Source of the DNA: a virus
DNA length: 39,005 bases
IMG/VR virus record: IMGVR_UViG_3300034101_002812
Span: 1 to 39,005 of that record
Strand: one strand, 5' to 3'
Each line of letters begins with the position of its first letter. Position 1 is the stretch's first letter. Both the position numbers and the translations under genes were made by a program. The notes under the pieces were generated by a model, which was given only the letters and a program-made list of their open reading frames with translations, ran no database searches and had not been told where the DNA came from. Shown here piece after piece: positions 7,242 to 13,674 of the stretch.

Positions 7242-7534
7242 CGCTACCACTCTACCCCGGCTCGCAGCCGTGCGTCGGATCAGGCTATTGCTGCAAGGTG
7301 CGACCGTGCCCGTTCGGCGAAGGGACGCCGTGCGTGCATCTCGTGCCGGTCGACGGCCTGCGGTACACGTGCGGCATCGCGGATGAGATCATGACCAAGC
7401 CGGGATGGGAACTCTCGCCAGCGTTCGGCGCGGGCTGTTCGTCGACGTTGTTCAACTCCGACCGCGACCTGATCATTCGATTGACCGATAGCGACAGTAC
7501 GGATATCATCACCGCCTCAAGGAGGGCAACATGA
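7238..7534 (+). CDS. YkgJ-like cysteine-cluster protein (98 aa)
   Basis: The first half carries C-x6-CC-x4-C and further cysteines (QPCVGSGYCCKVRPCPFGEG, TPC, YTCG, later GCSS), a pattern of the putative zinc/iron-chelating YkgJ-type domain also found in phage proteins. No substrate is known. The last codons overlap a TAGTACGGATAT-type motif, so the true stop may be conserved for the motif rather than for the protein. Confidence 0.65.
   Translation: MTLPLYPGSQPCVGSGYCCKVRPCPFGEGTPCVHLVPVDGLRYTCGIADEIMTKPGWELSPAFGAGCSSTLFNSDRDLIIRLTDSDSTDIITASRRAT
7495..7506 (+). promoter_or_regulatory. TAGTACGGATAC-type motif, copy 5 (CAGTACGGATAT)
   Basis: The only main copy inside a CDS end (it encodes STDI of the 7238 gene). 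It is 24 nt upstream of the ATG at 7531, with AAGGAGG between. Confidence 0.4.
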
Positions 7535-7731
7535 GCGGAGCCATTAGCGTGTTGGTAAACGTCGACAGACTCCCCGTGGGGGCGTTGTGGCAGACCCCGG
7601 ACCGTGGCCTGCATCGCAAGCTGTCCCCGTACAGCCACCGCAACGAGCGGACTGGCGAGATTGTTCTCGACGAGCGACTCTATGGGGTTCAACAGAGAGA
7701 GCCATTTTTCGTCGAGGAGGTGCTGGCGTGA
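7531..7731 (+). CDS. Small early protein of unknown function (66 aa)
   Basis: Not recognised. CTCAAGGAGGGCAAC precedes the ATG, which overlaps the upstream TGA. Beta-rich, small (AISVLVNVDRLPVGALWQTP). A GTGA overlap couples it to the next gene. Confidence 0.65.
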   Translation: MSGAISVLVNVDRLPVGALWQTPDRGLHRKLSPYSHRNERTGEIVLDERLYGVQQREPFFVEEVLA

Positions 7732-8111
7732 AGAAGCGTACCGTCGCGAGGCAGGTCAATGATCCGCTCAAGTACGTGAGGGAGTTCGCGCCGTCGCTCA
7801 CAGTGGCACGTGCAAGTCTCCTGCCGTTCGAGGACTTGATCGTCGCCGAGTCCGCCGGTCCGCAGAACGGCGACCCGGAAGAGCCCTACTTCGAGGTCAC
7901 GATCGACACTCTTCAGTGCGGCCCAGACTCGCGGGTCACAGCCCACGTGACGGCGGACTCCGTGACCATGTACGTTCTCGAACTCCTGTTCGACGAGGAT
8001 GGCGAGGTCGAGGAGGAGTTCGAGATAGACTCGTGGCGGTGTAGCCTCGAATCCCTCTGGGAGTATCTGAGGCAACTCCCCCGCCCGGCGAGGTCGTTTC
8101 GACGCCGTTGA
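7728..8111 (+). CDS. Early protein of unknown function (127 aa)
   Basis: Not recognised. GTG start behind GAGGAGGTGCTGGC. A basic N-terminus is followed by an acidic beta-rich body (EEPYFEVTIDTLQC, LLFDEDGEVEEEFEID) and a basic tail (RPARSFRRR). A 48-nt gap without clear promoter boxes follows. Confidence 0.65.
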   Translation: MKKRTVARQVNDPLKYVREFAPSLTVARASLLPFEDLIVAESAGPQNGDPEEPYFEVTIDTLQCGPDSRVTAHVTADSVTMYVLELLFDEDGEVEEEFEIDSWRCSLESLWEYLRQLPRPARSFRRR

Positions 8112-8159
8112 CTAATTGCTCTGATCTGAGAACAATAGACACATAAGGAGACCCTACTG

Positions 8160-8444
8160 ATGACCGCACCACTAACCACTCCGCCGGAGGTCCGTCTCGT
8201 GCTGACACGCGAGGCGGCGAAGATTCTGGGCATGTCGATGAAGCAGGTGAGATCGATCGCCCTCGAAGGCAAGATCAAGAGTTGGAGCCTTGGCCCCAAG
8301 TCATTCGCCTATGACATCGAAGAGGTGAAGAGGTACAAGGCCGAGAAAGAGGCAGGCCGACGAGCGGGCAAGGTTCGCGGATCACGCCCGCAGGGCTTTT
8401 CGGCACACGTCAGCCCTCCCAACCGGGCCAAGAAGAAAAAATAG
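8160..8444 (+). CDS. Helix-turn-helix DNA-binding protein, excisionase/MerR-like (94 aa)
   Basis: Residues about 13-60 match the winged HTH seen in excisionase-type and HTH_17 proteins: LVLTREAAKILGMSMKQVR, a turn, ALEGKIKSWSLGPKSFAY as wing, then DIEEVKRYKAEKEA. The C-terminus is Lys/Arg-rich, consistent with DNA binding. AAGGAGACCCTACTG precedes the ATG. As the last gene of the P2 unit, just before a terminator and P3, it is a good candidate for the regulator that reads the TGACGTC sites; that link is inference. Confidence 0.75.
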   Translation: MTAPLTTPPEVRLVLTREAAKILGMSMKQVRSIALEGKIKSWSLGPKSFAYDIEEVKRYKAEKEAGRRAGKVRGSRPQGFSAHVSPPNRAKKKK

Positions 8445-8451
8445 TGTCATA

Positions 8452-8486
8452 GCTGAAAAACCCCTGTTGTCCCGGGGGTTTTCAGC
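8452..8486. terminator. Stem-loop terminator T2 (probably bidirectional)
   Basis: GCTGAAAAACCCC (8452-8464) pairs with GGGGGTTTTCAGC (8474-8486) in 12 of 13 positions around a 9-nt loop. The A-run on one side and T-run on the other fit a two-way terminator. It ends 4 nt before the -35 box of P3. Confidence 0.7.
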
Positions 8487-8489
8487 CTA

Positions 8490-8518
8490 TTGACAACGGT
8501 ATGACGTCAGGCTATAAT
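8490..8518 (+). promoter_or_regulatory. Consensus sigma70 promoter P3 with TGACGTCA in spacer
   Basis: TTGACA at 8490-8495, 17-bp spacer, perfect TATAAT at 8513-8518. TGACGTCA (a perfect palindrome) at 8502-8509 occupies the same spacer position as in P1 and P2. The leader shares CTCGAACCAAGGAG-type sequence with that of P2. Confidence 0.9.
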
Positions 8519-8560
8519 GCAGGCACACGAGAACGATACCTCGAACCAAGGAGCCGACCA

Positions 8561-9325
8561 GTGAGCAACTTCCTCCGCAACAACTCGATCGAGAAGCCCT
8601 CGAAGACTGGCAAGTGCCGTTGCGACCGCTGCGGCGGGAGCGGCATCTACCACACCTACGGCACGTGCTACCGCTGCGGCGGCTACGGCATCGACCCCAC
8701 GGAACGCCAGTGGGCCTATCCCGCCTCGTGGACCGACGAGCAGTGTCAGGCCCACGTCGATACGCTCAACGCCCGCAACGCGGCCAGCCGCGAGCGTGCT
8801 GCGGCCAAGAAGCAGGCCAAGGCGGACGCCGTCTACGCTGCCAACGTCGCAGCCTGCCCGGCTCTGTCCCGGCTCAAAGACTCGGACTTCCGCAGTCAGT
8901 TCGACGACTTCATCCGCAACCTCTACTTCAAGGCCTCCAGCTTCACGCTGTCCGACAAGCAACTTGCCTGCGTGACGAAGGCGGTCGAGGGCAAGGACGC
9001 CTACCTCGCCCGGCGTGCCGCCCAGAAAGCAGAGGCGATCGCCAACGCCAAGCCGATCCCGGCCGGGCGTGTCGACATCGAGGGGACGATCATCTCGATC
9101 AAGTCTTACAGCCTGACCGTTGGCTACAACACGAACGTCACGAGCCTCAAGGCTCTGATCCAGTGCGACGGCTACAAGCTGTTTGGCACCCTGCCTGCCA
9201 GCATCGTCGACGCCAAGGTTGGAGACGCGGTCCGCCTGACCGCAACCGTCAAGGAGAAGGAGCCGGGCTTCGGCGTCTACAGCCGTCCGACCGGCGGCGA
9301 GATTCTGGTTCCCGCGACCGCTTGA
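8561..9325 (+). CDS. DnaJ-type zinc-finger protein (254 aa)
   Basis: Residues 19-43 hold two CxxCxGxG-type repeats (CDRCGGSG and CYRCGGYG), the zinc-binding unit of DnaJ central domains. A long Ala/Lys-rich helical region (about 65-180) follows and then a C-terminal beta domain (VDIEGTIISIKSYSLTVGYN ... DAVRLTATVKEKEPGFGVY) that resembles an OB fold. No J domain is present, so it is not a DnaJ orthologue; zinc-dependent binding of nucleic acid or protein is plausible. First gene behind P3; GTG preceded by AAGGAG. Confidence 0.75.
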   Translation: MSNFLRNNSIEKPSKTGKCRCDRCGGSGIYHTYGTCYRCGGYGIDPTERQWAYPASWTDEQCQAHVDTLNARNAASRERAAAKKQAKADAVYAANVAACPALSRLKDSDFRSQFDDFIRNLYFKASSFTLSDKQLACVTKAVEGKDAYLARRAAQKAEAIANAKPIPAGRVDIEGTIISIKSYSLTVGYNTNVTSLKALIQCDGYKLFGTLPASIVDAKVGDAVRLTATVKEKEPGFGVYSRPTGGEILVPATA

Positions 9326-9330
9326 CCGTT

Positions 9331-9341
9331 TAGTACGGACT
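9331..9341 (+). promoter_or_regulatory. TAGTACGGACT motif, copy 6
   Basis: Follows the TGA of the 8561 gene by 5 nt and is followed at 9352-9390 by a strong hairpin before the next ribosome site. Confidence 0.5.
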
Positions 9342-9351
9342 CGATTACCCT

Positions 9352-9390
9352 GCCACCCCGTCGACCGGTGCGTTACCGACGGCGGGTGGC
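9352..9390 (+). promoter_or_regulatory. Leader hairpin between motif copy 6 and the 9412 gene
   Basis: GCCACCC-CGTCG (9352-9363) pairs with CGACG-GC-GGGTGGC (9377-9390) with a 2-nt bulge and a 13-nt loop. No T-run follows, so it looks like a 5'-leader stabiliser or regulatory hairpin rather than a terminator. Confidence 0.45.
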
Positions 9391-9411
9391 TCAGAGAAGG
9401 AGACGCGACCA

Positions 9412-9903
9412 ATGCGACACAAGAGGACACGAAGGCCGAGCGGAGCGCAGTTGGCGGCGATCGGCAAGATCGACGCGGAGTGCAGGCGGCTTGGGGCGAG
9501 GTGCTGCAAGCGGCCCGATGGCATCTCTGACCGGACGTGGTTCAAGTGCTACGAACTGGGCTACATCGAGACGGCTGACAGGGACGGCGACACACCGCTG
9601 GTTCGAGTCGGCTCGCACGGGAACGTCTGGCTGTCGTCAGTCCCCAAGGTCTCGACCGTTCGCGTCCCGGCTGCGTTCCTCGACGATCACGAGTCGCGAG
9701 ACTGCGAGCCGTACTGCGATCCAGTGAAGCGGTCCGGTCGCTACGTCTGGCTCAGGCTCGACGACCCCGGCCTCGAAGAACTGCTCGACGACGCGCGGCA
9801 CTACGCCGATCCGACGTGGGCTCTCGACCCGTGCTACTTCGGCCTCAAGCGGTCCGCAGTGGCGACGGTCAAGGCGATCGAGGCGGCTCAGGTCAAGTCT
9901 TAG
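9412..9903 (+). CDS. Early protein of unknown function (163 aa)
   Basis: Not recognised. Basic N-terminus (RHKRTRRPSGAQLAAIGKID) with a possible short helical DNA-binding segment (LGARCCKRPDGISDRTWFKC), then a mixed domain with ESRDCEPYCDPVKRSGRYVW. Cysteines are frequent, but no clean zinc-finger spacing is visible. AGAAGGAGACGCGACC before the ATG. Confidence 0.75.
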   Translation: MRHKRTRRPSGAQLAAIGKIDAECRRLGARCCKRPDGISDRTWFKCYELGYIETADRDGDTPLVRVGSHGNVWLSSVPKVSTVRVPAAFLDDHESRDCEPYCDPVKRSGRYVWLRLDDPGLEELLDDARHYADPTWALDPCYFGLKRSAVATVKAIEAAQVKS

Positions 9904-9911
9904 TACGGACT
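9901..9911 (+). promoter_or_regulatory. TAGTACGGACT motif, copy 7
   Basis: Its TAG is the stop codon of the 9412 gene; 36 nt before the GTG at 9948. No -35 hexamer seen. Confidence 0.5.
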
Positions 9912-9947
9912 CTCTTACCCTCACCACCAGCAGCGAAGGAGACACCA

Positions 9948-10364
9948 GTGAAATTCACCGAGCAGTTCAATAAGTACGCGTGCGTCGGAGACTCGATTCG
10001 GCTTCGCATCTCCGACGACGTCAGCGTGGTTGCCAAGATCATCGCCGACAACGACAGAAAGCCGGGAGACTTCGACTGCTACACGGAGGCCGACATCTGC
10101 CGTTGGCGGCGTGACGAGTGGTTTTTCTGTGCGGTCTCGCTGTCTCTGGAGGTGAACCGGCGGGAGATCAAGGAGCAACTCGATTCTCTCTGGGGCGTTG
10201 AGTGCAACTACGGCGAGGACAACTCGTACCTCACGGAAGTCGCCAACGAGTTGCTGAACGACTGCGGATTTGACGAGATCGTGGCAGCACTGAAAGACAC
10301 GGCGCGGGCGGCTCGTGCGGGCGTAAAGGCGATCGAAGCATTCGAGAAGGAGGCAAGCAAGTGA
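9948..10364 (+). CDS. Early protein of unknown function (138 aa)
   Basis: Not recognised. GTG within the GAAGGAGACACCAGTGAA cassette. N-terminal beta strands (GDSIRLRISDDVSVVAKIIAD) and three C-terminal helices, the last Ala/Lys-rich (ALKDTARAARAGVKAIEAFE). GTGA overlap with the next gene. Confidence 0.75.
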   Translation: MKFTEQFNKYACVGDSIRLRISDDVSVVAKIIADNDRKPGDFDCYTEADICRWRRDEWFFCAVSLSLEVNRREIKEQLDSLWGVECNYGEDNSYLTEVANELLNDCGFDEIVAALKDTARAARAGVKAIEAFEKEASK

Positions 10365-10660
10365 ACATCATCCTCGACGCGGATACGTGGGACTGCCCCG
10401 GAGCGATCTGCAAAGTGCTGGACTCGACCGAGTCTCGCTCGATCCTCGTCCAGCAAGGCACCGACGCGCCGGGCGTGGCCTCGGCCTTCGGCTGGTCGCC
10501 CCGGTACGTGTCGTCGATCGCCGGATGCAAGCACCTCGGCACCGACGGCACGGTCGACTGCCAAGAGTGCGGAGCGAAGGCGATCCAGTTCATCGAGAGT
10601 GCGATCGAGTTTCTCAACGACAACGACGGGGCCGTCGCCGACGATCCCGGCTACTTCTAG
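10361..10660 (+). CDS. Small Cys-containing protein of unknown function (99 aa)
   Basis: Not recognised. It has cysteines at DCPGAIC, AGCKHLG and DCQECGAK; the pattern C-KH-x8-DCQEC could hold a zinc ion through C, H and CxxC. Acidic C-terminus. GTG overlaps the upstream stop. Confidence 0.7.
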   Translation: MNIILDADTWDCPGAICKVLDSTESRSILVQQGTDAPGVASAFGWSPRYVSSIAGCKHLGTDGTVDCQECGAKAIQFIESAIEFLNDNDGAVADDPGYF

Positions 10661-10670
10661 GAGGTGACCA

Positions 10671-10868
10671 GTGAGCGACAACAGGTGGAACCGATTTGAT
10701 TCGAGCGAGCGGCTGATCATCGAGGACGCACTCGCAACATACGCCGGAGAGTACCGCAACAACAGCAACCTCCTGCGTCTGGCCCAACAGATCGAAGACG
10801 AGCTTCGGGAGACGCTCAACGACGAGCGGGCTGACAACCTCGGAGAGACTGAGGAGGACTTTGCATGA
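10671..10868 (+). CDS. Small helical acidic protein of unknown function (65 aa)
   Basis: Not recognised. TAGGAGGTGACCA is an excellent ribosome site before the GTG. Entirely helical prediction with a highly acidic tail (DDERADNLGETEEDFA-like), which could be a DNA mimic or simply a small charged early protein. Stop overlaps the next ATG. Confidence 0.65.
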   Translation: MSDNRWNRFDSSERLIIEDALATYAGEYRNNSNLLRLAQQIEDELRETLNDERADNLGETEEDFA

Positions 10869-11071
10869 TCAAAGTCGGAGACATCGTTCGCTACGAACAC
10901 CCGGCCGAAGCCCGTCGCGGTTGTGGGCGGGTGCTGGACGTTGACGAGCGGTTCGTCACGGTGGACGGAGAGTGTTGCGGGCTGCGGATGCGTGTTCGCG
11001 TGAAACACGGCAAGGCGTGGCTCGACGAGAGACTCATGGAGGTCATGAACAATGCTAAGCGTTCGCGTTGA
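10865..11071 (+). CDS. Small KOW/SH3-like protein of unknown function (68 aa)
   Basis: The opening VGDIVRYEHPAEARRGCGRV and the following LDVDERFVTVDGECCG suggest a single SH3-like barrel. Basic C-terminus. No enzyme motif. It overlaps the next gene by 20 nt. Confidence 0.65.
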   Translation: MIKVGDIVRYEHPAEARRGCGRVLDVDERFVTVDGECCGLRMRVRVKHGKAWLDERLMEVMNNAKRSR

Positions 11072-11312
11072 ACATACGGATACGTTTGCCGGGGAACCTA
11101 ACTACGGCTGGGTTCACCGGCACGAGTTCGAGGCTGTCGACAACGCCAGCCGCAGGACTCTCGTGAGGCGAGCGAAGGCCGAGTGCGGCCTGACGAACGA
11201 ACCGTGCGACGTCATTGAGTGGGGAGACGACATCACGATCAAGCCTCTTCGGCTTCATCAGATCGTGTTCGTCACGTGCGAGACGAAGGAGGAATCCAGT
11301 GAGCAAGACTAA
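11052..11312 (+). CDS. Small early protein of unknown function (86 aa)
   Basis: Not recognised. Alpha/beta pattern (VRVEHTDTFAGEPNYGWVHR, ASRRTLVRRAKAECGL, CDVIEWGDDITIKPL). The ATG lies inside the previous gene after ATGGAGGTC, a usable ribosome site. Confidence 0.65.
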   Translation: MLSVRVEHTDTFAGEPNYGWVHRHEFEAVDNASRRTLVRRAKAECGLTNEPCDVIEWGDDITIKPLRLHQIVFVTCETKEESSEQD

Positions 11313-11658
11313 GAATCTAATTCATGTCATCCACCCCTATTGGGACCACGGCAGTCTCGTGTTCGACGACCCCAGCGTGGGGCTCGAAAAGGAGCCGTTC
11401 GTTGCCGGTGCCGACATCGCCCTTGGGATGCTGGCTTCTGCCGTGAAGGGATGCAAGAAGGAGTTCACGCTCGTGTTCTCGCATCTCGCGTTCCCCGGTC
11501 ATCAACTCGTCGCGACTCGCGGCAAGGCTGAGGCCGGAGGCTACTGGTACAGGTGGGACGCGATCGGCATCGACGGCTGGCTGTGCCCAGCGCTGTTCAA
11601 GTATTTCGAGAAGGCACCAAAGACTCTGTACGTGCAGATCAAACCAAAGGGGGGCTGA
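11299..11658 (+). CDS. DUF6717-like conserved protein (119 aa)
   Basis: The order of motifs HPYWDHGSLVFDDPSVGL, EPFVAGADIALGML, LVFSHLAFPGHQ, GGYWYRWD and GWLCPALFKYFEKAPKTLYV matches, from memory, a conserved bacterial/phage family of unknown function (DUF6717). Nearly the whole protein is covered. GTG preceded by AAGGAGGAATCCA, overlapping the end of the previous gene. Confidence 0.7.
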   Translation: MSKTKNLIHVIHPYWDHGSLVFDDPSVGLEKEPFVAGADIALGMLASAVKGCKKEFTLVFSHLAFPGHQLVATRGKAEAGGYWYRWDAIGIDGWLCPALFKYFEKAPKTLYVQIKPKGG

Positions 11659-11861
11659 TGAATGGCAGGCATTTAAGCCTGTCAACGGAGGTGCAGGCAG
11701 CACTGATTCGCGGAGAGCGAGAAGCTGCACGGAGGCTGATTGAAGCGGCGGTGGCGACTGGAACACGCGAGCGATTTGACCTGTGGGACATCCGTGTCGC
11801 AAAGGCGTTGCTCAAGAGTGAAGAGAATCACGGAGGGTTGTATGAAGACGGTCAGAACTAA
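11658..11861 (+). CDS. Small helical protein of unknown function (67 aa)
   Basis: Not recognised. Two predicted helices rich in Ala/Arg/Glu (ALIRGEREAARRLIEAAVAT; DIRVAKALLKSEENHGG). ATG overlaps the upstream TGA with GGGGG shortly before it. Confidence 0.6.
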   Translation: MNGRHLSLSTEVQAALIRGEREAARRLIEAAVATGTRERFDLWDIRVAKALLKSEENHGGLYEDGQN

Positions 11862-12165
11862 TTCGTATCGAGTGAGCGAGCGAGTCTTGCTGAGCAAGGG
11901 AGACAGGTTCAAGGCCACTGGAGGGCCATACTGGAAGTCGAAGGACGGCACGAAGGTCTCGCTCAAGTCTTACGGGCCGTACACGTTCCACGCTCACGTG
12001 AGACGTGGCGCGGTCGAGTGGATCGAGTGTCTCGACAAGGCTGGGTGCTTCGCCGTCCTGCACATCGCAGGACGACGCAAGCGGATCGACGGGTCGCTGG
12101 TGGCACGCCCCTACAAGATCACCGGAAAGAAAAAGTCGCTTGACTCAAAGCAGAGACGTCAGTAG
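11842..12165 (+). CDS. Small basic beta-rich protein of unknown function (107 aa)
   Basis: Not recognised. Strongly basic (VSERVLLSKGDRFKATGGPY, HIAGRRKRIDGSLVARPYK, Lys-rich tail), with SH3/OB-like strands, so nucleic-acid binding is plausible. CGGAGGGTTGT precedes the ATG. Its last codons contain the -35 and spacer of promoter P4. Confidence 0.65.
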   Translation: MKTVRTNSYRVSERVLLSKGDRFKATGGPYWKSKDGTKVSLKSYGPYTFHAHVRRGAVEWIECLDKAGCFAVLHIAGRRKRIDGSLVARPYKITGKKKSLDSKQRRQ

Positions 12166-12168
12166 TAT
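12140..12168 (+). promoter_or_regulatory. Sigma70-type promoter P4 with GACGTCA in spacer
   Basis: TTGACT at 12140-12145, 17-bp spacer, TAGTAT at 12163-12168. GACGTCA sits at 12155-12161, two bases nearer the -10 than in P1-P3. It precedes the DUF932-like gene by 42 nt. Confidence 0.6.
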
Positions 12169-12210
12169 GTATCAACTGGTTATTTCATCACCAACAAAGG
12201 AGTAGGACAC

Positions 12211-12939
12211 ATGACCCTGATTCTTCACTGCGGTGCGAAGGCGGCGACTCGCGAGGAAGTCGATTCGATCGCGACGCCGCATGGTACGGATACGTGGAGC
12301 CCGATCGCTCACGGCGAGTTCGCCGACGCGGTCGAGGCTTCGCTCTCTGGGACCGGGCTGGCCCCGAAGTCTGCGGACTACGGGCTCACCCGGGACGGTG
12401 CGAGACTGTTCGGCCTGTTCACTCTTGCCGGCGAACATCCGGACTACGCTCTGACCGTCGGATTCCGCAACAGCCACGACAAGTCGTTCGCGGCTTCTGT
12501 GTGCTGTGGTTCGAGAGTCTTCGTGTGTGACAATTTGTCGTTCGCCGGAGAGGTGACGATCACGTCGAAACACACGAAGCATCTCAAGAAGCGTCTCAAC
12601 CGCATCGTCTGCGAGGCGGTCGAGAAGCTCACGGCGAAGCGGGCTCTCGTGGAGCGTCGCATCGCCCTCTACAAGGAGACGGAGGTGCGAGGGCAGTCGC
12701 ACCTTCACGACCTCGTGCTGCGTTCGTTCCGGGCTCAGGCGATCCCTGCCCAAGCGATCGCGCACGTGATCAAGGAATTCGAGGAGCCCCGGCACCCGGA
12801 GTTCCGCGACTGGAACGTCTGGAGCCTCCAGAACGCGGTGACCGAGGTTCTCAAGGGCTACGGCGACATCGAGCGTCGGACCATCCGGCTCAACGGCGTC
12901 CTCGATACGGAGATCGGAGATAAGCTGCTCGCCGTTTAG
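12211..12939 (+). CDS. DUF932 (phage/plasmid-like) family protein (242 aa)
   Basis: TDTWSPIAHGEFADAVEASL near the N-terminus, then YALTVGFRNSHDKSFAASVC and SRVFVCDNLSFAGEV are the hallmarks I recall for DUF932 (R-N-S-H-D-K-S followed by V-C-D-N-L-x-F). The function is unknown; members occur on phages and plasmids near replication or defence genes. A helical C-terminal half follows. CAAAGGAGTAGGACAC is the ribosome site. Full length for the family. Confidence 0.75.
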   Translation: MTLILHCGAKAATREEVDSIATPHGTDTWSPIAHGEFADAVEASLSGTGLAPKSADYGLTRDGARLFGLFTLAGEHPDYALTVGFRNSHDKSFAASVCCGSRVFVCDNLSFAGEVTITSKHTKHLKKRLNRIVCEAVEKLTAKRALVERRIALYKETEVRGQSHLHDLVLRSFRAQAIPAQAIAHVIKEFEEPRHPEFRDWNVWSLQNAVTEVLKGYGDIERRTIRLNGVLDTEIGDKLLAV

Positions 12940-12947
12940 TATGGAAG
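12937..12947 (+). promoter_or_regulatory. TAGTACGGA-type motif, copy 8 (degenerate TAGTATGGAAG)
   Basis: Its TAG is the stop of the 12211 gene, as in the better copies, and a hairpin follows at 12954. Confidence 0.35.
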
Positions 12948-12953
12948 TGTTCT

Positions 12954-12984
12954 CCCGGCGGGCGGCAACTTCGCCCCCGCCGGG
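12954..12984 (+). promoter_or_regulatory. Leader hairpin before the 13014 gene
   Basis: CCCGGCGGG (12954-12962) and CCCGCCGGG (12976-12984) form a perfect 9-bp stem. A second small stem, GGTGGC/GCCACC, follows at about 12983-12997. There is no T-run. Confidence 0.5.
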
Positions 12985-13013
12985 TGGCACGGCCACCGGC
13001 ACGGAGGGAAAAA

Positions 13014-13343
13014 ATGGCACGACGAGACCCTAAGTTGACCTACCAGAACTTTGGCAAGTTCCGCCACACGTGGATTCACGAGGCTGACCGGATCGTCGCA
13101 GACTGCGAGGAACTGATCGCCCAGCCTCCGTCCGTGAGCCCGCAGTCGGCCCGGCACTGGCGTCGGGCGGCGAAGCTGTACGAGCGATCTGCGGATTTCT
13201 ACCGTCGGGCCGGGCTGGGCATCATGGCGATCGCTTCGTGGCAGGACGCGGAGTCTTGCTACAAGGCGCTTTCGATGGCTGACGATCAAGAGCGTTGCAG
13301 GCTCAAGAGTGTTTCGATACCTGTTTACTTCGAGGAGGAATGA
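13014..13343 (+). CDS. Early protein of unknown function, helical (109 aa)
   Basis: Not recognised. Helix-rich with Trp/Tyr at regular spacing (ARHWRRAAKLYERSADFYRR, IASWQDAESCYKALSMADDQ), resembling a pair of TPR-like helices. CGGAGGGAAAAA precedes the ATG. Confidence 0.7.
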   Translation: MARRDPKLTYQNFGKFRHTWIHEADRIVADCEELIAQPPSVSPQSARHWRRAAKLYERSADFYRRAGLGIMAIASWQDAESCYKALSMADDQERCRLKSVSIPVYFEEE

Positions 13344-13344
13344 C

Positions 13345-13638
13345 ATGGAAGTTGGTGACAAGGTCTACACGTCGACTGTTTTCGGAGGCGATCGGCCCTA
13401 CGTGCATGTAGCCGAGAGGACGGTCGCGGCAATCCTGCCGACTGGCCTCGTCGTCGAGGCCACGGGGCACCAGACGATCGTGCTGAAGGAGTCCGAAGCC
13501 TTCCCAAGCAAGGCCGAAGCGGCTGCTTCCGCAATTGACAGGCTGCGGCATCTCATGGCTGAGTCTATCGAGAGGCATCTCAAGGCGATTGAGGAGGTCG
13601 AGAAAAGTCACTTGCAGAGGACGGCGGTGGCGGTATAG
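13345..13638 (+). CDS. Early protein of unknown function with C-terminal helix (97 aa)
   Basis: An SH3-like beta start (VGDKVYTSTVFGGDRPYVHV, AAILPTGLVVEATG) is followed by a 45-residue helix likely to be a coiled coil (AASAIDRLRHLMAESIERHL). GAGGAGGAATGAC is the ribosome site. Its 3' end carries promoter P5, and its stop TAG is part of TATAGT. Confidence 0.7.
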   Translation: MEVGDKVYTSTVFGGDRPYVHVAERTVAAILPTGLVVEATGHQTIVLKESEAFPSKAEAAASAIDRLRHLMAESIERHLKAIEEVEKSHLQRTAVAV

Positions 13639-13639
13639 T
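13612..13639 (+). promoter_or_regulatory. Sigma70-type promoter P5 before the helicase gene
   Basis: TTGCAG at 13612-13617, 16-bp spacer, TATAGT at 13634-13639. No GACGTC in the spacer, so unlike P1-P4. Predicted leader about 30 nt without Shine-Dalgarno. Confidence 0.5.
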
Positions 13640-13656
13640 TTCGATCCACTAAACAG

Positions 13657-13668
13657 AAGTACGGATAC
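13657..13668 (+). promoter_or_regulatory. TAGTACGGATAC-type motif, copy 9 (AAGTACGGATAC)
   Basis: Ends 6 nt before the ATG at 13675. If GATACA acted as a -10 box, the transcript would begin at or very near the ATG. Confidence 0.5.
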
Positions 13669-13674
13669 ACGGAC

